Assembly (NCBI GenBank): GCA_964487195.1
Contig: CAZAPV010000015.1
Coordinates: 1-19,563, forward strand
Source: CAZAPV01 sp964487195
GTDB lineage: Bacteria > Patescibacteriota > Patescibacteriia > SG8-24
Length of the DNA: 19,563 nt
Direction of reading: 5' to 3'
This document shows positions 1-6,634 of the stretch, piece after piece. The notes beneath the pieces were generated by a model, which had not been told where the DNA came from, did no database searches, and was given only the letters and a program-made list of their open reading frames with translations. The translations under genes and the position numbers were made by a program. How positions within the stretch are numbered: position 1 is the stretch's first letter; every line of letters starts with the position of its first letter.

Positions 1-1247
1 TTCGAAGTCGGGATCGTGGTGTTGCGCTCGATCAGTTTCGTCATCACCCCGCCGAGCGTTTCGATGCCGAGCGACAGCGGCGTCACGTCGAGCAGCAGCA
101 CGTCCTTCACCTCGCCCGCGAGCACGCCGGCCTGCACCGCGGCGCCGGCCGCGACCACTTCGTCCGGATTCACGCTGATGTTCGGTTTCTTGCCGAAGAA
201 TTTTTCGACCGCCGCAAGCACCATCGGCATGCGCGTCATCCCGCCGACCATCACCACTTCGCTGATCTCGCCGGTCGAAAGTTTCGCGTCCGCGAGCGCC
301 TTCTTGCACGGTTCGAGCGTTTTCTGGACGAGATCGCCGACCAGCTCCTCCAGTTTCGCGCGGGTCACTTTCATCACGAGATGCTTCGGCCCGGTCGCGT
401 CCGAGGTGATGAACGGCTGGTTGATCTCGGTTTCCATCGCGGTTGAAAGTTCGATCTTCGCCTTCTCCGACGCCTCCTTGATGCGCTGAAGCGCGAGCAC
501 GTCCTTCGACAGGTCGATCCCCTCCTGCTTCTTGAATTCGCCGATCACCCAATGGATGATGCGCTGGTCGAAGTCGTCGCCGCCGAGGTGCGTGTCGCCG
601 TTCGTCGCTTTCACTTCGACGGTGTCTTCGGCGATGTCGAGCACGGAGACGTCGAACGTGCCGCCGCCGAGGTCGTAGACGACGATCTTGCCGCCTTTCT
701 TTTTATCGAAACCGTACGCGAGCGCGGCCGCGGTCGGTTCGTTGATGATCCGTTTCACGGTGAGTCCCGCGATCTCGCCCGCGACTTTGGTCGCCTGACG
801 CTGCGCGTCGTCGAAGTACGCCGGCACGGTGATCACCGCTTCGGTGATCTTCTCGCCGAGCTTTTCCTCCGCATCGGCTTTCAATTTCTGGAGCACCATC
901 GCGGAGATCTCTTCCGGTGAATATTCCTTGCCGGACATCAGCACTTTGACGCCCGTGCCGCTCTGCACGAGCTTGAACGGCAGCATTTTCTGCTCGCGCT
1001 GCACTTCGGAGTCGTCCCAGCGTCGGCCGATCAGCCGCTTGATGGAGTACAGCGTGTTCTGCGGATTCACCACCGACTGGCGCTTGGCGAGCTGGCCGAC
1101 CAGCCGTTCGCCGGTCTTCGCGACCGCGACGACCGACGGCGTGGTGCGCGCGCCTTCCTTGTTTTCGATGATTTTCGGCTGGCCGCCTTCGATGATGGCG
1201 ACGCAGGAGTTCGTCGTTCCGAGATCGATTCCGAGAATTTTTGGCAT
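1..1247 (-). CDS. dnaK: DnaK (Hsp70) chaperone, partial, C-terminus outside window
   Basis: ATP-dependent Hsp70 chaperone of the cytosol that works with GrpE as nucleotide-exchange factor and normally with DnaJ. About 415 N-terminal residues are visible, against roughly 630 for the family. The protein opens with MPKILGIDLGTTNSCVAIIE (phosphate-1 loop) and contains the phosphate-2 loop YDLGGGTFDVSVLD and the adenosine-site motif VGGMTRMP. It stays open through LGIETLGGVMTKLIERNTT to the left edge, so the nucleotide-binding domain is complete and the substrate-binding domain has just begun. The ATG at 1247 is 4 nt after the grpE stop, with no clear Shine-Dalgarno sequence, which suggests translation linked to grpE. 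It is third in the hrcA-grpE-dnaK operon under HrcA/CIRCE control. The identity is unambiguous. Confidence 0.98.
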   Translation of the reverse strand, partial: MPKILGIDLGTTNSCVAIIEGGQPKIIENKEGARTTPSVVAVAKTGERLVGQLAKRQSVVNPQNTLYSIKRLIGRRWDDSEVQREQKMLPFKLVQSGTGVKVLMSGKEYSPEEISAMVLQKLKADAEEKLGEKITEAVITVPAYFDDAQRQATKVAGEIAGLTVKRIINEPTAAALAYGFDKKKGGKIVVYDLGGGTFDVSVLDIAEDTVEVKATNGDTHLGGDDFDQRIIHWVIGEFKKQEGIDLSKDVLALQRIKEASEKAKIELSTAMETEINQPFITSDATGPKHLVMKVTRAKLEELVGDLVQKTLEPCKKALADAKLSTGEISEVVMVGGMTRMPMVLAAVEKFFGKKPNISVNPDEVVAAGAAVQAGVLAGEVKDVLLLDVTPLSLGIETLGGVMTKLIERNTTIPTS

Positions 1248-1251
1248 AAAT

Positions 1252-1713
1252 TTATTCAGCGACGATTACTTTTGCGGGACGTAACACTTTTTCGTGGAGC
1301 GTGTACCCCGGTTCTAAAATTTTGATCACCGTGCCGGGCGGGGCGCCTTCCCGTTTCTCGGCGAGCATCGCTTCGTGGCGCGACGGGTCGAACGGGATGC
1401 CCTCCTCCTCGATCGGCGCGATCCCCGCGCGGCCGAGCAGCGCTTCGAGCTGCGTCCGGACGTGGCCGATCCCCTCCATCCATTGCTCGACCGCCTTCGG
1501 ATCCGCCGCGCTCGGCCGATGGCCGTCCGCTTTTTTGAAACCGTCGAGCACCGGAAGCAGTTCCGCGATCAGCGACGCGGCGGCGTACTTCGCGAGCTCG
1601 CCCTGCATCCGCTCGCTGTCGCGCTTCAGGTTGGCGTAGTCGGCCTTCGCGCGCTTCCATCCTTCCAGGTACTCGTCCCGCTCCGCCGTGATTTTTGCGA
1701 TATCGTCTTCCAT
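1252..1713 (-). CDS. grpE: GrpE nucleotide-exchange factor for DnaK
   Basis: Co-chaperone that releases ADP from DnaK; cytosolic and normally a dimer. The 153-aa product starts with a charged coiled coil (residues about 1-40, including the family signature RAKADYANLKRDSERMQ). The helical middle LIAELLPVLDGFKKA is typical, and the C-terminal beta domain has the GrpE signature GIPFDPSRHEAM followed by GTVIKILEPGYTLHEKVLRP. It is shorter than the E. coli protein (about 197 aa) mainly because the disordered N-terminal tail is missing. The ATG at 1713 lies 6 nt after the hrcA stop; the upstream bases are AT-rich without a Shine-Dalgarno sequence. Its place between hrcA and dnaK agrees with the assignment. 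Confidence 0.97.
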   Translation of the reverse strand: MEDDIAKITAERDEYLEGWKRAKADYANLKRDSERMQGELAKYAAASLIAELLPVLDGFKKADGHRPSAADPKAVEQWMEGIGHVRTQLEALLGRAGIAPIEEEGIPFDPSRHEAMLAEKREGAPPGTVIKILEPGYTLHEKVLRPAKVIVAE

Positions 1714-1719
1714 AATTAA

Positions 1720-2433
<714 letters not shown>

Positions 2434-2444
2434 AGGTCTCCAGA

Positions 2445-2471
2445 TTAGCACTCATCCTTCCTGAGTGCCAG
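2445..2471 (-). promoter_or_regulatory. CIRCE operator (HrcA binding site)
   Basis: TTAGCACTC - 9 bp - GAGTGCCAG on the plus strand, against the consensus TTAGCACTC-N9-GAGTGCTAA: one arm is perfect and the other matches 7 of 9. It covers the predicted start of transcription and ends 11 bp before the hrcA start codon, so bound HrcA would block its own operon. Confidence 0.95.
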
Positions 2472-2475
2472 TGGC

Positions 2476-2503
2476 AGTATAGAACCGCCGCTGAAAACGT
2501 CAA
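2476..2503 (-). promoter_or_regulatory. Sigma-70-type promoter of hrcA-grpE-dnaK
   Basis: Minus strand TTGACG (2503-2498), 16-bp spacer, TATACT (2481-2476). Both hexamers match consensus at 5 of 6 positions. The predicted +1, near 2469, falls in the CIRCE element. Confidence 0.85.
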
Positions 2504-2514
2504 GGGTGTAATTA

Positions 2515-2553
2515 AAAAATCCGCCTTGAGCTTGTCGAAGGGCGGATTTTTAG
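2515..2553 (-). terminator. Rho-independent terminator behind the lipoprotein gene
   Basis: Stem AATCCGCC / GGCGGATT with T-runs on both sides, so it could work in both directions. It lies just after the stop of the lipoprotein gene (2559) and before the hrcA promoter. The loop contains the bases TTGAGCTTGTCGAAG, which resemble a widespread interspersed palindrome. Confidence 0.8.
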
Positions 2554-2558
2554 AAGCA

Positions 2559-3068
2559 TTACTTGCGGACGACGAGGAATCGATAGTGCCCGCTCCAGCG
2601 ACTGCCGGAGATCGTCCAGATCAGACTCAGCTTGCGCTCGCCGCCGTGCTCATCGAGATACGGGACGTGGCGGACGTCATCGTCGAACCAGGAAGAGCCG
2701 AGGGCGATGATCGAGAACTGTCGCCGCAGCTCCGGATGCTTCGCACCGAAGGCGAGAAGCTCGGGGAGCGTTGCCGTCCGATAAGCCATCCGATCGAGAC
2801 GATCCTCGACCTCCGAGGTCCGCAGCTCCGCATTATTGAAATGCACGATCTCGAGGTTGATCGGAACTGCGCCCTTTCCCTTGACCGGAAAGTGGACGGT
2901 GTTGATGTCCGAGTTCGTCGAGTCGTAGGAACCGGCGGCGATCATCTCGTCGAGCGTCTTCGAGTAATCGACCGTGACCGATCCGACGACTGTCTTTTCA
3001 TCGTGTGTACACGCACCCGCGAACAGGGCGAACATTGTCAGCAGAACGAACATCGCGAAACGTTGCAT
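2559..3068 (-). CDS. Hypothetical lipoprotein, 169 aa
   Basis: No named function. The start at 3068 is set by AAAGGAG 7 nt upstream and by a signal sequence that begins exactly there: MQRFAMFVLLTMFALFAGAC, with a lipobox-like AGAC and Cys20 as the probable lipidated residue. The longer upstream open frame lacks a ribosome site and crosses the promoter. The mature part has alternating charged and hydrophobic stretches and ends in WTISGSRWSGHYRFLVVRK. From memory, the central segment (RMAYRTATLPELLAFGAKHP) and the Trp-rich end resemble a family of uncharacterised proteins frequent in Parcubacteria, which usually lack a signal peptide. It has its own promoter, the shared leader and its own terminator. 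It is a coding gene with fair certainty; the role is unknown. Confidence 0.82.
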   Translation of the reverse strand: MQRFAMFVLLTMFALFAGACTHDEKTVVGSVTVDYSKTLDEMIAAGSYDSTNSDINTVHFPVKGKGAVPINLEIVHFNNAELRTSEVEDRLDRMAYRTATLPELLAFGAKHPELRRQFSIIALGSSWFDDDVRHVPYLDEHGGERKLSLIWTISGSRWSGHYRFLVVRK

Positions 3069-3073
3069 CGGTT

Positions 3074-3094
3074 GTCTCCTTTGTTGGGAAGGAC
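3074..3094 (-). promoter_or_regulatory. 5' leader with SD-pairing inverted repeat (lipoprotein gene)
   Basis: Minus strand TCCTTCCCAACAAAGGAG. TCCTT can pair with AAGGA, which contains the Shine-Dalgarno sequence. This is one member of a leader family also seen at 7684, 14943 and 16275. Confidence 0.55.
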
Positions 3095-3102
3095 CTGCGC
3101 TG

Positions 3103-3131
3103 TTCTTATCGGTTTTTCGTCGCGGTGTCAA
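3103..3131 (-). promoter_or_regulatory. Promoter of the lipoprotein gene
   Basis: Minus strand TTGACA (3131-3126), 17-bp spacer, TAAGAA (3108-3103). The -35 box is perfect and the -10 weak. The leader element starts about 9 nt further on. Confidence 0.65.
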
Positions 3132-3138
3132 CACATCT

Positions 3139-3184
3139 GACCCTTTGGTGTCAGGCACCAAAGTGCCAGGCACCGGAGCACCGG
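3139..3184. repeat. REP-like palindromic repeat pair
   Basis: Two similar units in direct order, GGTGTCAGGCACC and AGTGCCAGGCACC, sit side by side. The first lies in a 7-bp hairpin, TTTGGTG-TCAGG-CACCAAA (3144-3162); the second contains GTGC-CAG-GCAC. The position, between a terminator and a promoter, is typical for extragenic palindromes. No REP-associated transposase is in the window. Confidence 0.6.
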
Positions 3185-3196
3185 ATTCCCGCGCAT

Positions 3197-3229
3197 CAAA
3201 AAACCCCGTCCTTCACGAAGGACGGGGTC
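3197..3229 (-). terminator. Terminator behind the SPFH gene
   Basis: Perfect 10-bp stem CCCCGTCCTT / AAGGACGGGG with a CACG loop. On the minus strand it is followed by six T. It lies 9 nt after the stop of the SPFH gene and closes the minus-strand run that starts at tRNA-Glu. Confidence 0.9.
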
Positions 3230-3237
3230 TGATAATC

Positions 3238-3843
3238 TTAGCTCTGCAGTTCGTCGGTTTCTTTGTCTCCCCCGCCGTTCGAGACGTGGTTGATGTCGTG
3301 GAGCAGCACGTTTTCGACGAAGATGCCGCGCGGGTAGAAGATCCGTTCCAGTTCGTTCTTCGTTTCGACCTCCACGGCGTCGCGGCGCGTGGTGCAGATG
3401 TCCTGGTGGTTGTAGCGCGAGGCGATCATGCGCACGCGGCTGCGGATCGTCGGACGGACGATCTTCGACACGAAATCCTCGCCGACGTTCTGCCAGATCA
3501 CCGGCACCTGGTTGATGTCGAGCCGGAGCAGCACGGTGCCTTCGATGGAGATGCGCTTGCCGTCGAGCGTCTGCGCGACGATCGGGGTGTCGCCGAGCGA
3601 CTGTTCGTTCTCCGGGTTGAATTTGCGGCTCACCGAATACTCGAGCGTCTGCGTGTTGAACAGCTTCGCTTTCTGCCAGAACGGGATCTTCAGATGGAGT
3701 CCGGGGGTGAGCACTTTCTTCAACACGCCGCGGCCGAGGTCGTACACGCAGGCGACGTAGCCCGGCGGGACGTAAATAAACAGGCCCTTGAGGACGTCCT
3801 CAACGACGAACGAATACATGATCTTATCGAGACTGTCGCTCAT
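3238..3843 (-). CDS. SPFH/Band 7 (prohibitin-like) domain protein
   Basis: Member of the stomatin/prohibitin/flotillin superfamily, which forms ring scaffolds at membranes and often regulates membrane proteases or microdomains. The typical opening strands are visible at residues about 20-55 (FIYVPPGYVACVYDLGRGVL, TPGLHLKIPFW). They are followed by the SPFH body (DGKRISIEGTVLLRLDINQV, then IVRPTIRSRVRMIASRYNHQ and VEVETKNELERIFYPRGIFV). At 201 aa it lacks the long C-terminal coiled coil of flotillins. There is no clear N-terminal membrane helix before the domain, only a weakly hydrophobic 10-30 region. The ATG at 3843 has no Shine-Dalgarno sequence. It is last in a run after yidC, so a role in membrane-protein quality control is plausible but inferred. 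Confidence 0.85.
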   Translation of the reverse strand: MSDSLDKIMYSFVVEDVLKGLFIYVPPGYVACVYDLGRGVLKKVLTPGLHLKIPFWQKAKLFNTQTLEYSVSRKFNPENEQSLGDTPIVAQTLDGKRISIEGTVLLRLDINQVPVIWQNVGEDFVSKIVRPTIRSRVRMIASRYNHQDICTTRRDAVEVETKNELERIFYPRGIFVENVLLHDINHVSNGGGDKETDELQS

Positions 3844-3889
3844 ACCGGATTAGGATAGCACAAAATCGCGGTTTTGGCAATGCTCGGGA

Positions 3890-4603
3890 TCAATGCGCGA
3901 GCGGTGCTGGCGGCGGCGCGGAGGTGCGGAACAGCAGTTTGCGCAGCGCGAAGATGGTCATCGAGAACAGCATGGAAGTAAGAATGAACAGCGATTTGAC
4001 CATCGGCAGGATGAACAGCGCGACGAACGTGAAGATCGGGAACAGGAACAGGTACATCACGTCGGAACGTTTGATGAGATGTTCGCGCTGCTTCTGCTCG
4101 GTGTAAATCTGCAGGAACAGCAGCACCGCGACGACCGACGGCCAGAACAGCGTCCGCCGCTCGGCGATGTCGAACCCGAGGAAATTCGTGTTGATCTGGA
4201 ACGGCATCGACACCCAGGAGTACAGCGACTCTTCGTGCGTAAAACGGATCCCACCGAGGAACGCCTGGTAGAGAAGGACGAGGACGAGCGCCTGAACGCC
4301 GAGCACGAGCACCTTGGACCAATAGCTCACCTTCTGCGATTTGAGCAGCTCGCGGATCTTCTCGTCGCGGCGGACGTGATCGGTCTTGAAGTCGCGCTCG
4401 ATCGCTTCGATCCGTTTGTTCAGCTGTTCGAAACGATAACGGTTGCGCTCCTCGAGCAGCGTGAACGGCAGGAGCACGAGGCGCAGCGCAACGGTGAGTT
4501 CGATCACCGCGACGCCGAGGTTGCCATACGCCGGACCGTCGTACAGGAAGATCAGGAAATTGAGCAGCGGGGTGTACAGGAAATCGTGCCAAACGTGGGC
4601 CAT
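3890..4603 (-). CDS. yidC: YidC/Oxa1-type membrane protein insertase
   Basis: Inserts and helps fold inner-membrane proteins, with or without SecYEG. The 237-aa product has the compact YidC2/Oxa1 layout without the large periplasmic domain. The N-terminal stretch is YTPLLNFLIFLYDG. The first core helix contains the conserved Arg (VALRLVLLPF), followed by a charged cytosolic coiled coil (residues about 50-90, EERNRYRFEQLNKRIEAIER) and hydrophobic segments at about 95-120, 150-175 and 185-225. The start is the ATG at 4603, 2 nt after the stop of the MFS gene; a longer in-frame opening to 4945 overlaps the MFS gene and is not used. No Shine-Dalgarno sequence is visible, so coupled translation is likely. 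Moderately sure of the family: overall architecture fits, but the sequence is divergent. Confidence 0.8.
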   Translation of the reverse strand: MAHVWHDFLYTPLLNFLIFLYDGPAYGNLGVAVIELTVALRLVLLPFTLLEERNRYRFEQLNKRIEAIERDFKTDHVRRDEKIRELLKSQKVSYWSKVLVLGVQALVLVLLYQAFLGGIRFTHEESLYSWVSMPFQINTNFLGFDIAERRTLFWPSVVAVLLFLQIYTEQKQREHLIKRSDVMYLFLFPIFTFVALFILPMVKSLFILTSMLFSMTIFALRKLLFRTSAPPPAPLAH

Positions 4604-4605
4604 AA

Positions 4606-5262
4606 TCAGATTATTTTCTTTTCGCGCTCTTCGGCGAGCGCCGCGCTCGCGCCGTCCTTGGCGTCGGAGGCGGCGATCTCGTCGCGCATCGCGAGCAACG
4701 CCGCGGAACCGAGGAACAGGAATGCGGACACCAAGAGGAAGATCACGCGGAAGCCGAACCGTTCGGCGAGCACGCCCCCGAGCGCCGCGGTGCCGGCGTA
4801 GCCGAGGCCGATCGCGTTGCTGTGGAACATCCATTCCGTCCCTTCGCGGTGGCGGTCGATGTGGCGGGTGAAAATCGCGAGCCACGTCGGTACCTGCATC
4901 GCATAGCCGATCCCGTTGATCGTCTCGAACAGGTACACCTGCCACACCTCATGCGCGAAAAAATAATAGAGGAGCGGAACGATGCTGACGATCGTCGTGC
5001 CGATCACCATGATCGCGAAGTCATCGCGTTCGCCGCGCCGCGCGTCGATATACGCGGACACCGGCACCTGCACCGCGGATTTCACCACCCAGAAAAGCGT
5101 CGTGGCGAAGCCGACGGTGGCGAGCGTCGCGCCCTGGACCTGCGTGGTAAGGAACACCGCGACGATCGGCGAAACGAAGCCGGGCGCCGACACAACCAGG
5201 AAATCCGACGAAATCATCGTGAACACGATCTTATTCAGCCCGGTTTTTTTCCACAACTGCAT
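4606..5262 (-). CDS. Half-size MFS-like transporter (about six helices)
   Basis: Membrane protein of 218 aa resembling one half of a major facilitator transporter. Hydrophobic segments are seen around residues 16-45, 48-68, 84-103, 108-130, 148-168 and 170-192. The loop after helix 2, AYIDARRGERDDF, fits the MFS motif A position (G-X3-D-R/K-X-G-R/K-K) in degraded form. A full MFS protein has twelve helices and about 400 aa; this one ends in a charged tail (EEREKKII) directly before yidC, with no sign of a frameshift, so it is probably a genuine half-size form that would have to dimerise. Substrate unknown. The ATG at 5262 has a weak AAAGG about 13 nt upstream. Confidence 0.72.
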   Translation of the reverse strand: MQLWKKTGLNKIVFTMISSDFLVVSAPGFVSPIVAVFLTTQVQGATLATVGFATTLFWVVKSAVQVPVSAYIDARRGERDDFAIMVIGTTIVSIVPLLYYFFAHEVWQVYLFETINGIGYAMQVPTWLAIFTRHIDRHREGTEWMFHSNAIGLGYAGTAALGGVLAERFGFRVIFLLVSAFLFLGSAALLAMRDEIAASDAKDGASAALAEEREKKII

Positions 5263-5292
5263 AACGGAAAAATGCCTTTCAGCATCGTTTGC

Positions 5293-5321
5293 AGTATACC
5301 GCGCAAACGGTCAGCCCGCAA
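5293..5321 (-). promoter_or_regulatory. Possible internal promoter before the MFS-yidC-SPFH genes
   Basis: Minus strand TTGCGG (5321-5316), 17-bp spacer, TATACT (5298-5293). The -10 is good and the -35 weak; it overlaps the 3' end of the GIY-YIG gene. Confidence 0.45.
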
Positions 5322-5601
5322 ACGCGAACTCTCCGGCCGCGCCGATGTTCGCGAGCGCGAGGATCTGTTCTTTCTCTTCGCGCGACAACCGCCGGATCGC
5401 GGCCGCGCGGCGTTCCGCGTCGCTCTCGTTCATGTATTCTTCGACATGCGCCAAAAACACCGGGAGCCGCGACTTGGTGTACGGCTTTCCGTCTCCTTCG
5501 TTGATCTGCCAAAGCGCGGCGTCGACGTTATTGGTGACGTCGGTGTACAGCGCGCCATCGGAACAGCGGACGATGAACATGTACCAGTGCTGGCATTGCA
5601 T
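5311..5601 (-). CDS. Degenerate GIY-YIG domain protein (UPF0213/YhbQ-like), probably not a nuclease
   Basis: A 96-aa single-domain protein that aligns over its length with small YhbQ-type GIY-YIG proteins: WYMFIVRCSDGALYTDVTNN at the start and YTKSRLPVFLAHVEE and RRLSREEKEQIL further on. The catalytic positions are mostly lost. The Tyr of GIY is Phe9, the Gly of YIG is Asp21 (LYTD), the conserved Arg after it is replaced in VDAAL (Ala28/Ala29), and the metal-binding Glu of the helix is Ala66. It is therefore expected to bind rather than cut. The start is the ATG at 5601, only 7 nt after the encoded CCA of tRNA-Glu and without a Shine-Dalgarno sequence. The open frame extends upstream through the tRNA, which cannot be coding. 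Alternative start: Met8. Confidence 0.78.
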   Translation of the reverse strand: MQCQHWYMFIVRCSDGALYTDVTNNVDAALWQINEGDGKPYTKSRLPVFLAHVEEYMNESDAERRAAAIRRLSREEKEQILALANIGAAGEFAFAG

Positions 5602-5608
5602 AGAAAGG

Positions 5609-5686
5609 TGGTAGTCCCATGGGGATTTGAACCCCAGTTTTCTCCGTGAGAGGGAGACGTCCTGGACCGGGCTAGACGATGGGACC
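5609..5686 (-). tRNA. tRNA-Glu (anticodon CTC)
   Basis: A 78-nt cloverleaf with encoded CCA. The acceptor stem GGTCCCA / TGGGACT includes one G-T pair; the D arm is GTCTAG...GGAC; the anticodon arm is TCTCC-CTCTCAC-GGAGA with anticodon CTC; the T arm is TGGGG-TTCAAAT-CCCCA; discriminator A. The D arm and anticodon flanks match bacterial tRNA-Glu. It reads GAG. It is transcribed ahead of the GIY-YIG gene. Confidence 0.96.
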
Positions 5687-5703
5687 ACGTTCGCGTGGTT
5701 GCC

Positions 5704-5732
5704 ATGGTAACAGAAAATGCGGGGCGTGTCGA
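5704..5732 (-). promoter_or_regulatory. Promoter of tRNA-Glu and downstream genes
   Basis: Minus strand TCGACA (5732-5727), 17-bp spacer, TACCAT (5709-5704). It sits about 17 bp before the mature tRNA, back to back with the plus-strand promoter of the M50 protease gene. Confidence 0.6.
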
Positions 5733-5737
5733 GACGG

Positions 5738-5766
5738 TTGACGCTCGCGGCCTGGCGTGCTGCAAT
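5738..5766 (+). promoter_or_regulatory. Promoter of the M50 protease gene
   Basis: TTGACG (5738-5743), 17-bp spacer, TGCAAT (5761-5766). The -35 is 5/6 and the -10 4/6 of consensus. It gives a leader of about 28 nt ending in GGAGGTGA. Confidence 0.6.
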
Positions 5767-5800
5767 GCCGCCAGTCCTTTCGACCGTTGGAGGTGACATC

Positions 5801-6541
5801 GTGAAGAAATTCATCAAGGCGGCGTTTGGTGCGCTGTTGTCGCTGCTCATCCTGGAGTCCGTATTCGTGATCCATGAATACGGCCATCTGCGAGAGTTCC
5901 AAAAACGCGGCGTTCCGATCGAAGAGTTCTCACTGGGAGTGGGGCCCGTGGTGTATCACCACCGAGCCGCCTCATTCGTCGTGAATGTCCGGGCGATACC
6001 GATCATGGCGTACGTCGCAACGACGGACGAAGGCGGGAAACGTTTCGATGCACAGGGATCTCTCCGAGATAAAATCGTCGTAGATGCAGCGGGCGTGCGC
6101 AACAACTTCGTGGCGGGTTTGCTCGTCGTGCTCGTTCTCCAAGCGCTCGGGTGGACGAAAGGCAACCTGTCCGCGCGAGAACTCGCGAAAACGATCGCTG
6201 TCACGCCGTGCAAGATCGTGTGCCGTTTCTTCGCATTCTTCATCGGATGCATGACGTTCGGGCGCGTGAACCTTGCAGAGAGATTCCTTCTTTCAACCGG
6301 AGGGATCGACCCGACGACGCCGCTCAAGCAGTTCGTCCGCTGGAACCTGATCCTCGGTCTTTTCAACGTGATGCCGTTTCCACCACTCGACGGCGGCCAC
6401 ATCGCGCAAGCGATGTTGTCCTCAACGGGAAATCACCTGCCGGATATCCCGAGTTTCCTGTGCATCGTCCTGTTCGTGGCATTCTACATGACCGCTAACA
6501 TGCAGAATATACGAGTACTCGAAATCGAGCTGGAATCGTAA
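5801..6541 (+). CDS. M50 family intramembrane metalloprotease (site-2 protease)
   Basis: Zinc protease that cuts substrates inside the membrane. The 246-aa product has the zinc motif HEYGH at residues 25-29 within the first helix. It has a short GVGPVVYHHRAASFVVNVRA segment, then IPIMAYVATTDEGG. A second helix (about 107-125) is preceded by AAGVRNNFVAG, where the family has AGPxxN. The third-ligand motif NVMPFPPLDGGH follows, with Asp at about 197, and a last helix. All three zinc ligands are present. No PDZ domain fits between the helices, unlike RseP, so this is a minimal form. The GTG at 5801 is chosen because GGAGGTGA ends 4 nt before it; the longer upstream frame crosses the promoter. 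Own promoter and terminator. Substrate unknown. Confidence 0.9.
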   Translation: MKKFIKAAFGALLSLLILESVFVIHEYGHLREFQKRGVPIEEFSLGVGPVVYHHRAASFVVNVRAIPIMAYVATTDEGGKRFDAQGSLRDKIVVDAAGVRNNFVAGLLVVLVLQALGWTKGNLSARELAKTIAVTPCKIVCRFFAFFIGCMTFGRVNLAERFLLSTGGIDPTTPLKQFVRWNLILGLFNVMPFPPLDGGHIAQAMLSSTGNHLPDIPSFLCIVLFVAFYMTANMQNIRVLEIELES

Positions 6542-6564
6542 AACTCCCTTTCGGGAGTTTTTTG
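6541..6564 (+). terminator. Terminator of the M50 protease gene
   Basis: Perfect stem AAACTCCC / GGGAGTTT with a TTTC loop, then further T. It starts at the last base of the stop codon. Confidence 0.9.
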
Positions 6565-6582
6565 CTACTGTGGAAAAATTCT

Positions 6583-6611
6583 TTGCTCGGCTGACGATCA
6601 TCTGGTATTCT
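6583..6611 (+). promoter_or_regulatory. Promoter of the DUF5667-type gene
   Basis: TTGCTC, 17-bp spacer, TATTCT, preceded by TGG in the extended -10 position. The -35 is weak. Confidence 0.5.
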
Positions 6612-6634
6612 TACACTAAGTTAATTTTTATAAC

